Position numbers and translations under genes: made by a program | The notes under the pieces: model-generated | Seen by the model: only the letters and a program-made list of their open reading frames with translations | Told to the model about the DNA's origin: nothing | Databases searched by the model: none | Shown: positions 23,901 through 35,417 of the stretch, in pieces | Layout: each line of letters opens with the position of its first letter | Numbering within the stretch: the stretch's first letter is position 1 | Origin: Opisthorchis felineus | Lineage: Eukaryota > Platyhelminthes > Trematoda > Opisthorchiida > Opisthorchiidae | Direction: 5' to 3' | Assembly (NCBI GenBank): GCA_004794785.1 | Contig: SJOL01007044.1 | Location: forward strand, 932,668-996,667 | Length of the DNA: 64,000 bases

Positions 23901-25329
23901 CTAGGTTAATAATGATAAAGGATAGAAATCTGCGACTCCAGACTCATAGGAGGTACAAAATTGTGCTTCAAAAGTTTCAAAGCCATGTTTGAATACTTAG
24001 TTTTGGTATATTTCAGTCGAAAATGTGTTTTATGTGATTTAGGCAGTGCTTTAAAAAATTCTGGCTTATAGTGTTCATGTTCAAACACGAATAATCTTAC
24101 ATAGGTGCGATAGATACAAAAACTCCGTGCAAACCTGGACTGTACCAGGTTGAGACGACTTCAATTAGGATTAGGAAGTCCGAGTACATAAACCTTGCGG
24201 TAATCCACCATATCCTTGAAAATTTCAAGCTTGCTGATTTTCAATTTAAACGCAATGGTAAATGACTAATTAGAAGAAACACTGGATTATTTAACAATGC
24301 TAAACTGTTTGTCCGTTTGAGTTCACACTAGGTGGGGATGAAAACCGCACACACAAAAATAACCTTGAAAAGGCATTTAACGCTGCCTGAAAAACAAGCC
24401 CAACAAAATTAGCTCTTTGGAACCTACATATTTCCGGTAAACAGTTAACGTACGTTGTGACTTTTGCTGCCATTTCAGAAGCGGATAGCTGTACATGACA
24501 CTCCTAATCCCATATTGTGGATGACCCACTGGTTTCTGGTTACTGTGAAGTTGTGATTTTGGACCCTTTATTCAGCAGGCCGCAGAGCAATTCCAAAGGA
24601 ATGAAAATCAACACAAATTATTGCTCGCTTAGTAAGCTTGTGTTTCCAACAACAGACGTGCAGGAACAAACTATCTAGTTACTGCAAACGTTGACATGTC
24701 TATTCTTATTCTTTTTTGGCAGCCTGAGTGGCTAGCAACAGTAAACGTGCGGAAGAGTTTTTTGCACTTTAACGCACTCTACGAATACATTACGGTTTGT
24801 TTTGTTATCTGAAAGATATTTATTGACCAAAGCAAAGTTCGCTGAAATGCTAAAGTAATGTTATGCCCATTAGTAGTAATAACGTGGCGACGTCCAGGAA
24901 TTCTCTGAAGAGATTTATGGCTGTAGTTGAGGCTCGAAGATGAAACGGGCCTGTAATTGACCGACAGATCAATCGCTGAATCTGGATTTGGTTTCCGACC
25001 CGCCAAATTTCGTTGTGTATCACAAATATTTGCGTGAGAGGGGACATTCAGCGAGCTCCTCTATTTATCTGCATTTTCATGCACTGCATGGCTAGTATTT
25101 GATCGCTGGAGGAAGCACAACCGTAGAAAAATCTATGTGCAGCAAAATCCGCCGTTAGTTAATGCACCGTAGGCTGGTAACTAAATAAGGAAGTCTTAAT
25201 AATAAGTCTAAATAAAGAAGTCCTTAAGGTCGGAACTATTTGCAAACATTTATTTGTGCCTAACAGCTCTTACATCATAGGTTAGTGCACTTGAAACCAA
25301 GCAAATGTGCTTTTGGCCCTTAACGGTAT

Positions 25330-25367
<38 letters not shown>

Positions 25368-27754
25368 GCATCAGCCAGGTTAATTTTATCCCAAAGTTTT
25401 CCACGGCCTAGAGTTTCATTAGAAGCTCTGATGAAACAACGTAACAGGTAGATCAGTGACTATGTTTTTGTAAGAAATTTGTTCATCTTGCATCATTCTG
25501 GTTCACAGAAAGAGTGCAGTACCGCCTTAGTCAACTTTCATCAATGGTTACCGCGGCCCAAGACTGGAAATCGGAGACTCAAACTATCACTTTCCAGAAA
25601 GATTTTATTGAAATGCAACACTTTGAAGAATGAAATCTCGCATTAAGATCCCTATCGTTGTTGCGATTCTCCATACTCAGTGCCACAGGTGTATATCTAT
25701 ACCAATGGGGCCATTGGTAGAGATTCATTTTGAAGCTCTACGCCTGGCATACCCAAAGTAATTAAACGCAAAACAAGTATGTGCCGCCACGCATAAACTG
25801 TACATCATGTTCCGCCTCCCCCCTAGCATTATTCCTAACTAACTAATCGTACTCCAGAGAAACTGCTTCCACACCGCACCCTTTTCGTGCCCAGTTTACG
25901 GCACCAACCAGAAAAACACCATGTCACGATCGATCGACAAGTAGGTCAACAGTGGAGTTGATGCAGAAGGAATGTATTTGACCTGTACATGGAGTGAACG
26001 CTTCCACTTATCGTCCTTCTGTTGACTGATCGCTCAAGTTGAATGGATTGATCCTGGAATACTAACCCAGCACTTCCATAAATTTTAGTTCACCGCTCGA
26101 AAGATGCTAATGTAAGTACTTTGGTGACACACTTCGGTTGACTTGGTGCCCAGCCAAAATTCAACTAAATAGTTTAGAATATTCTTAAGCTGAGTGCGCT
26201 GCATGAAGACTACCTCATTTTCTAATAAAAGGATATTTAAGGTACCAAGGTATTTTTCCTCACAAGGTCTACGAAATCTCTGGAGAGCTCACTACCGGTT
26301 TTGTCCTACTCGAATTGAAGTGAATGATTATCGCCACAAGTACTATTTTGTGCCCAAGTACGACGTAAGATTGGAAGACGTCAGAAGAACAAAACCTCCT
26401 GGTAAGCCACAAGACGTTAAAAGCTTAAAGTGCGCTATCCACTGTTTTCATCGGCTTGGTAAGTAGTGTCTTACAGAGGAATGGCAAGACGGTCCATAGT
26501 CATATATCGATATCATCGTCGATCCATATTCATTAGTCGATTAACAATTCATTCCACTGCAAGACAACAGAAGGTTAGGTCGTGTGATTACGGGCTCAAC
26601 TTGGTTGTGGAAACGTGTTGACATGGGCTACATCTAGACAATTACAAATGGGTATAAATGGCTAACAGCAACATTTAAGTTTGCAAGCGGACGAGAAAAC
26701 TCTCCACCAGTCTGTCAAAAGCAGATTAATTCTTGTGGCAAAATTCTACAATGCTTGGTTTTTCCTCAGTGTAATTAATCAGCTAGCACTATTGAATAGC
26801 TTCTGTAATCTCACTAATCTCGCTAATCCATTTCCAAACAGGAACCAAGCCTAAACACCTGCAGCTAATATACTTCTATGCTCCTGAGACACTTGAATTT
26901 TGCCGATAAGAGTGGGAACTACAGCGGGTAGTAGTTTCAGCGACCGAACGAGGAGAAAAACGATCAACTATAAGTAACGGTGCAATAGCCGTCCCAACCA
27001 GTATTAGTTATCAAAATAGTTTGTTGTGGGCTTTCTGGTCAACACGATGCAAATATTGCAATGATGGGGTAAGGTCGTGAGTGGGTGGGTGGAAGGAAGT
27101 TTCTGTGCTTAAGGCTTCGTGGGCGGAGTACACAACTTGTGAGCACTGTACTTCGGGATTAGTCGTTTTCTGCACTTGCGTGTCGGACCAGCAGTTCCAG
27201 ACAACTCTTCTGGTGCACCCACAACCTGGATAAAGCACATATTAGAAACACGATGGTTGTAGATTTCGAAAAATGTTTGTATATATTCGCTGAAAGGAGT
27301 AGCTAAGAAAACAGGTTTTGCAGTGCCATTCGAGGCACATTTTAGTCTACTAGATACAGCTACTAAAAAAATGATTTTTGGCTTCATTCGACTTCTATCA
27401 TGCAAAACATTTGTCAGCTGTTCTGTCATCTGGGTAACTCAGTATGAGTCTTGTAAGCCTAGCAGTCCACTCTTTAATCATCCACACGGAAGCCCTTAGC
27501 AAAAACACTAACCAAGCAACGACATTATGTGCCCAACTAAAATACTAAGTCTCTCTAGACAACTTCTGGCGCTGGGTATTTTAAATAAGTGTAAAAGTAA
27601 ATGAAAAGATAAATACTTTTACAAAACGAGTGCAAGTTCCATCTGGGAAGTCGTCACAACAGGAAGCTTTCGACATTTGGCCAAGTGGTGCTGAAATTGA
27701 TTCAAGAATGAGTAGTGCTATATCCTGTCTAAATTCGGATTAATCACAATGATG
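20901..27754. other. Intronic stretch, no gene recognised
   Basis: No frame longer than about 90 codons, and none with a known domain. A single ambiguous base (n) is at 22587. The segment around 22500-22740 is more GC-rich than its flanks and may be repeat-derived, but I cannot name it. A dinucleotide repeat lies at 25333-25364. Confidence 0.4.
25333..25364. repeat. (AT)16 microsatellite
   Basis: An uninterrupted AT dinucleotide run of 32 bases inside intron 1. Confidence 0.97.
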
Positions 27755-27935
27755 GTCAACCTCTCGCAACCGAACAGTTAGGTGTCCAAACTACTGGCTG
27801 GAAGGTCACGAGTTCGAGGCTCCCAGGAATCTCGCGGGATGCACACTTCTGATGATTCCCATAGAAATGAAACAGCTGTACAGTGGTTCTCGGCTTCACT
27901 TTGTGTGAAAACATTCACACGCCTGGCTCACGAGG
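27755..27935 (+). mobile_element. tRNA-derived SINE with hammerhead tail
   Basis: The head has a tRNA-like internal promoter. Around 27764-27781 is an A-box-like segment ending CCGAACAGTTAGG, and GTTCGAGGC (27812-27820) is a full match to the B-box consensus. A related head lies at 59.75 kb, with the same CCGAAC-GGTTAGGTG-CAAACTACT layout. About 30 bases after the B box the sequence becomes a hammerhead (separate entry). This head-plus-ribozyme design is known from schistosome SMalpha SINEs, and the wording GAAAC, CAGTG, CTTC after the core resembles that family as I remember it. The SINE call is strong; its exact family is inferred. The right end is approximate. Confidence 0.72.
27844..27886 (+). 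ncRNA. Hammerhead ribozyme in a SINE, sense to the protocadherin gene
   Basis: CTGATGA (27849-27855) and GAAAC (27869-27873) flank a damaged stem II. Stem III is the perfect self-complementary ACAGCTGT (27872-27879), and position 17 is an A (27880), an allowed base. Stem I pairs CACT (27844-27847) with AGTG (27882-27885), with a mismatch next to the core. The weak stem II (TTCCC against GAAAT) suggests partial decay, so activity is doubtful. It lies in the transcribed strand orientation of intron 1. Confidence 0.66.
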
Positions 27936-30900
27936 AATTTGTTTCTTATCACGCTTGAGCACTTCCGAAGCAAACAATGCAACCATTTTTGCAACTTTGA
28001 TTCAAGCTTTGTGAGTAACACGTACAACTCTTTCGAATGCTTACCTCTTTATTCTCATCTAAGTGTTCCAAAAAACAAAGTTCTTTTATGTCAAAGCATT
28101 TCCTGTACCATTTCTATGAGCGCAGTTCCGCATAAGTTTATCCTATGCCACTGCCAGGCTCACGGGGAACACAATCTCAACATTTCCATTTAATTAAACG
28201 ATAAAAATGTTTCCCCAATGTTTGTTTCTATAGAAAATGAAAAATCAGTCATGCTACATCTCAGACATTGAGATTAAACAGAAATATCTGTGGTGCGGAA
28301 CCTATTGTGAACAAAAAGCTTATCGTTTTCCCAAAAGCGCATACAGATGCCACCCCTAACGATTTGCAGATGTGACATCTGTTTATTTTTCGTCAAATGT
28401 GCAACGTTTCCATAAGGCTTTCGGAACAAAACGAATTCCATGGAAACGTTCAAAATTGGAGGTAACAGAATGTGCAAACCCGATATAGCATCAAATTATG
28501 TAACGATTTGCGGCTTTGCTAGAAGATATTTTTCGTTCTGCTAAAAATTGAACATGGGAGCTGGCTGTAAGACTCCATGTAGAGTTTACTAAAGTGAAAA
28601 AGTCGTTGTAATCCTTACTTATACCATTGTATATATGTCACTTTATTGAATCCACGCGTCAAGAAAAATGATTTCATAAGCTCCCTAGTTGTAGAATTCA
28701 ATTCCTCTTCAAGAAAATGCACTTATCTGCAAGCTATTTTGGTTTCAGTGAGAGAAGCAGCCAAATCTTTGCTGAACATTTTGGTAATGACATTTCTCAA
28801 GAAGAGCACAACCGGTCACGGACTGTCAAGCGAGTTTCAGCAACTTTATGAGTAGTGTTCCGCCAAGTAGATCCCTTTTTGTTTTTCATGAACACAGACC
28901 GTAGTCGTGCTATTAAGTAGCCGCAGTCCTTTTGCATGTCAAAGATCAATATGCTCGTTTGTGGCGTCTTATAAAGGTCCGTCTTTTTGGAAAAAACGGG
29001 AGCTCAAATATATTGTGTAATGTACTTCTAGGGGTGTGTGGTTTTGAGAGCCACATGGTGGAGATGATGAACTGTTCTAAATTAGCACGAGTTATTCCAG
29101 TTGTCTGATTGCACCCTAAATTGGTAACAATATATGAAGAGTGGGGCATATGCGTGTAAGAGATGTTGTCAGATTTTGGACCGAACTCATAATATCGACT
29201 TGAAATCCGAGGGCAAATCTATGAGGGTTCGCTTGCACAGCGGTCGTTCCTGGTTAGCAGCAGATATCAATTTTTTATACAGTACAATGTTTGATCTTCT
29301 CTTGTTGTTAACACAAGATGTACTGATTGGGTACTTTTCAACCTGTTGGCTGTCTCTTTGCATTATTCCACATAGGAAGACCACACTGCGGTCAGTACTT
29401 TTGAGCGGTCCTGCCAGACAACGACCATCCTGCTATGCACAATAAAATTCTCCGCCTACTCATATTTTATTGCCATAGAGTTCATTGATCTTTCTGCTTT
29501 GCCATTGTTGAATGTCTCCTTCCACTGTGTTTCTCCACATTGTGGGAAATTAAGTAGAGTTCAAAATGCAGTCGGGCTGAAAAAAAGTTCAAGTATACAG
29601 GACTTAAACGTCTCTGCAACCCATACTTGAATTTGTCACTTTCAGATCAACCAAATCCCTTTTCACTCCGTAGAATCTCAAGATAATTATCTTGAGTAGT
29701 GGATGACGGTACACACCGGTGCGCAATGGTTGTTGCAGAGGACATGAGGCATACGACTGTTACACGCTCACACGGGAGCAAGATAAAAACTGCGAGGATT
29801 TAGGAATATAAGCCCAACGCTTCCCCGATAAATCGACGGTTGCAGAATTCACGTAGATAATCGGACAACGAAAACCAGGGGTTTTTCGTGAGCGTGCCCT
29901 ACGCACTCATTCTTGAGTTTCTTACTTCAGAAGCCTCTTGAATAACCAAATAAGCCATGACAATCAGGCGCCAATTCTCTCACACTGCGGAACATCTTCA
30001 TCCTTGTCCAGAACTCAGCAGGTGATAACAGAAAAAATAGATTTTTGGTACGTTAAAATTTCGTTCACTATTTCACTGACGTAGACCCTCGTAATATTTG
30101 AACAGTTACAAAAAATATTGCAAAGGAGTGCCTTTGTACATTAATGAATGTCAATTTCATCACTGGCCTGTAGATACGACCACCTCGGGCAGTCTCTTGG
30201 TATGTCTGACACTTATTCATAGAGTTTTTCTCAGAATTAACTGATGCGATTTGCCCGCTGGAAGCAGTTTACTGGCTTCTAAAACCCGTTGAAATATTTG
30301 GCGACAACACACACTCAATACAAACAGACCAACAGGCTTATACATAAAAGAGGGACTTCGTTTCTACCCAAATCGTATTTAGTCCTCTAGGGAAAACCCT
30401 TGAGTAAACAACAAATGATCATTTTCTAGACGTGGTGTGAATGGGATTCTATTGCTTTTTAAAATTTCCTCATCAGGTTGCGCAAGATTACAATATGAAT
30501 GTATCCGATGTAGAATGAGGTCAACTGAAATTTCTGTTGAACAGTTTAAGGTTACTGCACGAAGGGAGGGAGATATCTTCGTTTAAATGTAACATTACCA
30601 ATAATTCGGACTTGAGGAATTTATTATAATAAAAAATAGTTGGAAAAACTATGTTTCAGTCACGATAAGCATTTTTCTGGAGGAATTATCCCTCGCCGAC
30701 AATGTTTCAACGAAATATTCGAGCTAACTGATTTGTCAGATTTTTTCTGAAATACCAGACGACAAAATTTCCGAGAAATACAAGACATTAGACAGGTGAC
30801 GCAAGTCAGTTATTAAAACTAAATGACCTGACACTGACAAGCAAGCTGAGAAATTCGGGATGACGATTCCCTGGATTCACTGCGAAAGCATACCGCGTTA

Positions 30901-30959
30901 ATGTATTTTAACAAAGTAAATCTGAAGGCGCACACTGGTCTTCGGTTATGTAGCACTTG
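27936..30959. other. Intronic stretch, no gene recognised
   Basis: Only short frames such as 29134-29445 (plus) are open, with no recognisable domain. No RNA gene, tandem repeat or element landmark was seen. Confidence 0.4.
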
Positions 30960-32510
30960 ACCTGTTCACCGAGTTTGGCGAATTTGCTTGCGGACTTTTC
31001 GTCACAAATCGCAAAGACATCAACAGTGCTCCATTGGTTGGGTGTTTCCTTCTTATTTGTTTGTGTTTAACTAGTTTACAGAAGAGTAGTTGGAATCCTT
31101 TGATGGGATTGGCTGCCTGAGGAACACCTTTATCTCAAGTTCATTGGCTCTTTTATGCTTTGTGCTGCGTTGTGGTCCGGATAAATCGTAATCGACTGGC
31201 TCTTTGGAAGTCTTACCTCTGTAGCTTCCGTCGCAGTTTTCAGTGGCCTGATTACAAGCTGTCTGTCTTTCTCTCGGAGGCACAAATGTGACATATTATC
31301 AACTGGTAACGACAGGAAGAAAGCTGGCACTGTCGTATTGTGTTTAACCCTAGTGGCCCACCATCCTCCGCAAATCTTCATCCGTGAAGGTTATGTTTCG
31401 TGTCAGTGACATGCGCTTAGTTCTTGTTTTTCTATTAACTCTTTGGGAGGGGGTGTCTGTCTCCTGTCCGACTGATGTCACTTAACAGGTTTGATGAGTT
31501 TAGGAGCTCAGAAACAATATTCACGTCGCATTAGACAACTGGAAATTTCAGAAGACTCTGCTTGGCCATAAATACCCTAAAGTAACATTTGCATGAGGCT
31601 CAGCCTTTCGGACAGAAGTGAATCCCTGAGGTTTTCTGTTGAATGAACATCATTGGATCTACCAAGAGGTGATCTCTCATGATCTACGTTACATCGAGGC
31701 TTCATATCACACTGTTCAAAATTTTCCCAAATGTGGTTGTAGATCTCGGTGACGAAGAAGAGTGGAGATCAACTTGAGCACTTGTGGAAAGCGAGTGTGG
31801 CTAAAAAAGAACGTGACATCTGCAGCTTGCAACTCGACCAAATATTTTGAAGAGTATAATTTTGGGTTAAAAGGGGCACCTGCTATCACGTTCTACTGAA
31901 GAGACAACCACCTTTAAGGTGAGTGCCACCAAGGTAACGTGCTCCGCAGTTACATGGAAATTGGCATACCCAATGAGATTCGGCCGCAATAGTGAACGAG
32001 AGCTAGTTGAGAATGTGTAATTTCTAGAGCATTTCTTGCCCGGTTTATGGCCACTACTGTGTTGCTGTTGTCAATGTTCCCTCTGGTTTAAAGGAGAGCT
32101 CCATGTAAATCGGCCTTCCAGATGTTCTACGTGTTTGTCTTAACACCCGCACTAGTAGGCGTCCTAATGAAATGCAAGGGAAAAGCGTTCTATTACAAGG
32201 CCCTTGTGAGTAACTATAATTCATCAACGACCTGATGATTACCAGAATATCATCCATGTAGCGTCAATAGACGGTCCATTTTAAAATAGATTCTCTCCCC
32301 CTTTATTTGAGAAGATTAACTGGAACTAGGCCCAGTGACCCAATACGACGCCTTGGACCTGTTGATAAGACGATCGTAGGAGATTGGAGCCAACATACTC
32401 ACTGCATAACAGTAGTAATCCTTTGAGAACCTCTGTCAAAATTTAAAGACGAACATTTCCTGACTCAACATACAAGACTTACTGATTCGTGCAAGGCGGT
32501 CTTGGTAAGA
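30960..32510 (-). mobile_element. Degenerate Penelope-like element, second minus-strand copy
   Basis: Minus-strand landmarks: YQQVQGVVLGHW (about 32375-32335) matches the PLE box usually read YRQxxGxxMG. RYMDDILVI (about 32250-32224) is the RT catalytic box, preceded by a stop. Further on, CDGSYRGKTSK (about 31233-31201) matches the start of the GIY-YIG nuclease (usual form YIGET), with the second tyrosine-glycine turn altered. The element ends in sequence related to the PLE 3' ends at 7.2 and 41.8 kb. Stops and frameshifts are frequent, and the N-terminal ADKG box was not found, so the copy is 5'-truncated or rearranged. Confidence 0.75.
30990..31027 (-). ncRNA. Hammerhead-like remnant at a PLE 3' end
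   Basis: On the minus strand CUGUUGA, a GUC/GAC stem II, GAAAA and GUC occur in hammerhead order. The first box should read CUGANGA, and here the invariant A is a U, so the ribozyme is expected to be dead. The surrounding bases align with the PLE 3' ends at 7.2 kb (GATGTC, GCGATTTGTGA, then CTCGGTGAACAG), which supports shared descent. Confidence 0.42.
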
Positions 32511-32555
32511 AGCAAGCGTGTACTCACAATGCACTACTCATAAGGTTACTGAAAA

Positions 32556-32910
32556 TTCTTCGACAGTCCACGACCGGTTTCGCCCTTCTTGGGGCTCATC
32601 AGGTAGGCACAGTCCCCAAGTTTCCGTCAACCTTATGTTCTACTTGAAACCAACTTGCACGAAATTAGCGAAATACACTCATTTGCAGACAAATTTGGTT
32701 TTCTGAGAGACTCATCTGGAACCCAGCTGAATCTCTTGTTTGTGATGTTTCCAGGCATTACGAATATATATTTATCGCGATATCTCGAATATCGTAGCCA
32801 CTGAAACATGAGGCGGCCTGGTGCAGCACATTCAGTTGCCTGGACACATCACAAACGAGAGATTCAGCTGGGTTCCAGGTGAGTCTCTCGGAAAACCCCA
32901 AGCGTGTACT
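32556..32910 (-). mobile_element. Hammerhead-bearing repeat, copy 2, with long inverted repeat
   Basis: The left end carries the hammerhead (separate entry). The body contains two inverted arms of 61 bp, 32697-32757 and 32837-32897, separated by 79 bp containing cgcgatatctcgaatatcg. Each arm is a copy of the body unit seen once in the 13.1 kb repeat: the right arm has the same orientation as copy 1, and the left arm is flipped and leads into the hammerhead. This suggests either that the full element is palindromic and copy 1 lost one arm, or that two elements inserted head to head. It abuts the PLE remnant at its left edge, so it could be a PLE terminal repeat. Confidence 0.72.
32566..32608 (-). 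ncRNA. Hammerhead ribozyme, copy 2 (minus strand)
   Basis: CUGAUGA (plus 32602-32596), stem II GCCC/GGGC with loop CAAGAA, GAAA (32581-32578), self-complementary stem III ACCGGU (32578-32573) and C17 at 32572 match copy 1 exactly in the core. Stem I differs at several bases: one G-U pair of copy 1 is an A-U pair here, while one C-G pair has become a C-A mismatch. Core conservation with loop and stem variation supports a real ribozyme family. Cleavage would fall between 32572 and 32571. Confidence 0.84.
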
Positions 32911-33539
32911 CATTTTCAAAATTAGAATAAGCCAGCCAGGGTGTCCAGTGAGTCTGCAAGACTGCACTTCACAAAGCGTGAATCACCAGCTTCAAATGTC
33001 AAAGTACCAACATACCAGTTTACGTGGGCATAATTTTGACGTGGCTAGGATTAACCGCAACGGTACATCCGGCTTACAAGTCTTTGGAAGCCCATGTAGC
33101 TCAGGTGGTGAATTCAGGAGTTTTTGTGTCTTGCCTTCCCTCCAGACATGTTTGTGAACGTCTAGTTCATGAGCTATTCAACTTTTTAATTAGCTGACAA
33201 GTTCTTCTTTGTCCGTCGACCTGACGTATTGTCATTTAGTAAGACCAGCATCTTAGGGATGTAGTCCTGCTTACGACTCAAAAGTTTATCCGGTTTCGGA
33301 ATGAAAATATTTCACGATCCAAGCGCTCGTAAGACCTGAAAATGTAGCTTGGTTACAGTGCATTTGTCATCGATGTGGGCGCATCGTGAACAATACCAGT
33401 CATGTTATTTTCCAACTAATTGTAGTTATCGCTACTCGCAGGATACAGCTCTGACAATTAATCATACACTTTCAAATAAATCACCCCCTCTCTGCCAATA
33501 TGAATTTCTCTAGGAACATTCCTGTCCATGCAAAATGAT

Positions 33540-34600
33540 GGTAACCACAGGACGGTGGGTCGAAGATACTGGAAACAACGCAGACCTACTTTAGTAAGGG
33601 ACTTCACTAGTGCATCTGATAGAGTTTCTCACGAAAGGTTATTGACCATGCAAAGTGCATGTGGAACTAGAAGCCACACTACGGTAAACCCCAGATTTTC
33701 ACGTTGGGTGGTACTGTTCCGCCAGAGGCCAACAAAGCAGGTCGACACGACGCATTAATCGCAGTGGCGTCCTCGAAGGGTCCATCCTCCGTCCTACACT
33801 TTTTTCAGTCTACATTTCTACAACATTCAAAAACATACAGTCTTGGTGCCTGACCAATAGAGATGATATCAGAGTGTGGATGTTTTCCCGCAGTGGCTAA
33901 ACATCTTCCAGGGAACCTGGACTACGTCGCGTAGCTGAAGAAATGTGAGACCTAACTGTGAGTGTGGAAAAATGCACGTTTCTGCACGTCGGTCACAAAT
34001 GTGGCACTAATGATTTCTCTCGATGGGACGTTACTAAACAACCTTGGGATTATACTGACGACTACTCTTGAGACAAACATTTGCACAAATCTGACTTGTG
34101 CGTTGGTCATGAGTCTGTCGCCTGCACAAGAAATCGATCAGCAGTCATGCCGGCGGTGTCTGAGACCCTCTGTGACACACTCGAGCCCTCATCCAAAACA
34201 CGGTGGAGGCGTGGCATATCACTGTACGTCAACAGAATTACAGATAGTGAGAGTGAGAGTGCAGAGGAATGCAATGCATCTAGAGGAGGGAAATACGAAG
34301 ATAGTTTACAGTTCCCAAAATCTATTTCTCCACATTATCGTTGACTTAGAGGTGACCTGATCATCCTACAACGAATAGTACGAGGAAGCGGACCTAAACT
34401 GGCTACCGCTGCGCAACGACGACCGATAAAAAGAGTAGTGTTCCACTGCTCGGGAAGCAAACAGTTTGCAAGCTCTCCTCAACGCCGCACTGTCAGTACC
34501 CGGAACTCGCCGCCTGATGACGTACCGGATGGAATCGATGGCGATATTTTCCAAATTGAAGCCGATATCTGGGAGGTGCATGTTACAAGTCTCAGCAGTG
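33540..34600 (+). mobile_element. Degenerate LINE (CR1/Jockey-like) reverse transcriptase
   Basis: Plus-strand landmarks in order: DFTSASDRVSHERLL (33600-33644) is RT motif A with F-D altered to S-D. EGSILRPTLFSVYIS (33775-33819) corresponds to the usual QGSVLGPLLFLLYIND. RDDIRVWM (33859-33882) is the motif C region, normally ADDIKIW. VEKCTFLHVG (about 33964-33990), then LDGTLL and LGIILTTTLETN are the thumb-side segment. RGDLIILQRIVRGSGP (about 34350-34397) and RNSPPDDV (34501-34524) are the C-terminal region. Frames shift repeatedly and stops are present, so this is a fossil. The CR1/Jockey assignment follows from the C-terminal wording and is approximate. Confidence 0.78.
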
Positions 34601-35373
34601 ACTACCGGAAAACGCAAAGGTTCAAACAAATTTTTTATCTGCCCTAATACTGAAAACTGAGTCAAGTCCTTCTCGCTATTCTGTTTTTCATTAGTCCGGA
34701 TGAGCACGTTCAAACGAACAATCTTATTTCGAGTTTAAGTGAATCGCAGAATAAGCATAACAATAAGGAGAATAACTACTTCAGAAGCGAGTCTGTTTCA
34801 CCAGCTTCCCCGCCTGTGTACTAGAACAAGTGGTGACCTAGTTTCCGGATTGATTTGTCACATAGAACAAAGTCGGAGCAACGCTTCTTGGGATGGGTAG
34901 TGCCACATGCTGATCGCATCCGGTTGAATACCCTGGACGCTCCATACTTGATGGCTAAGAGAAGCGGTTCAGCATAAGGAGGTAAACCAAATCCGCCACT
35001 ATGCAAAGCTGGTGACCCATAGCGGTTGTGTCAAATGGAGCAAAACTGAATAGTTGTTACCCACGGTGGGTTGGTTAGTGGTCCACTCTACCCATACGAT
35101 CATTCATAGGCATACACAGATGGCTAGCTAGTGCTGGTCTGTACAACGATGGTCTTCCAGAATCACCTCCAGTGCACTTATAGGCTTGGTCCACCGGAAA
35201 GACTAGTGTACTAAGGCAGGCATTGGCATATACGTCCAAAACGAAGATCTAGTAGTCAATTTACTCAAACACGATACAGCAACGTACAGCAAAATGTGAT
35301 GCGATGCTTGCCAAGTAGACAGGAGGGAGGGATGAGAACGTTCACATAACCCTGCGAACCAGACCAGAGATAG

Positions 35374-35417
<44 letters not shown>

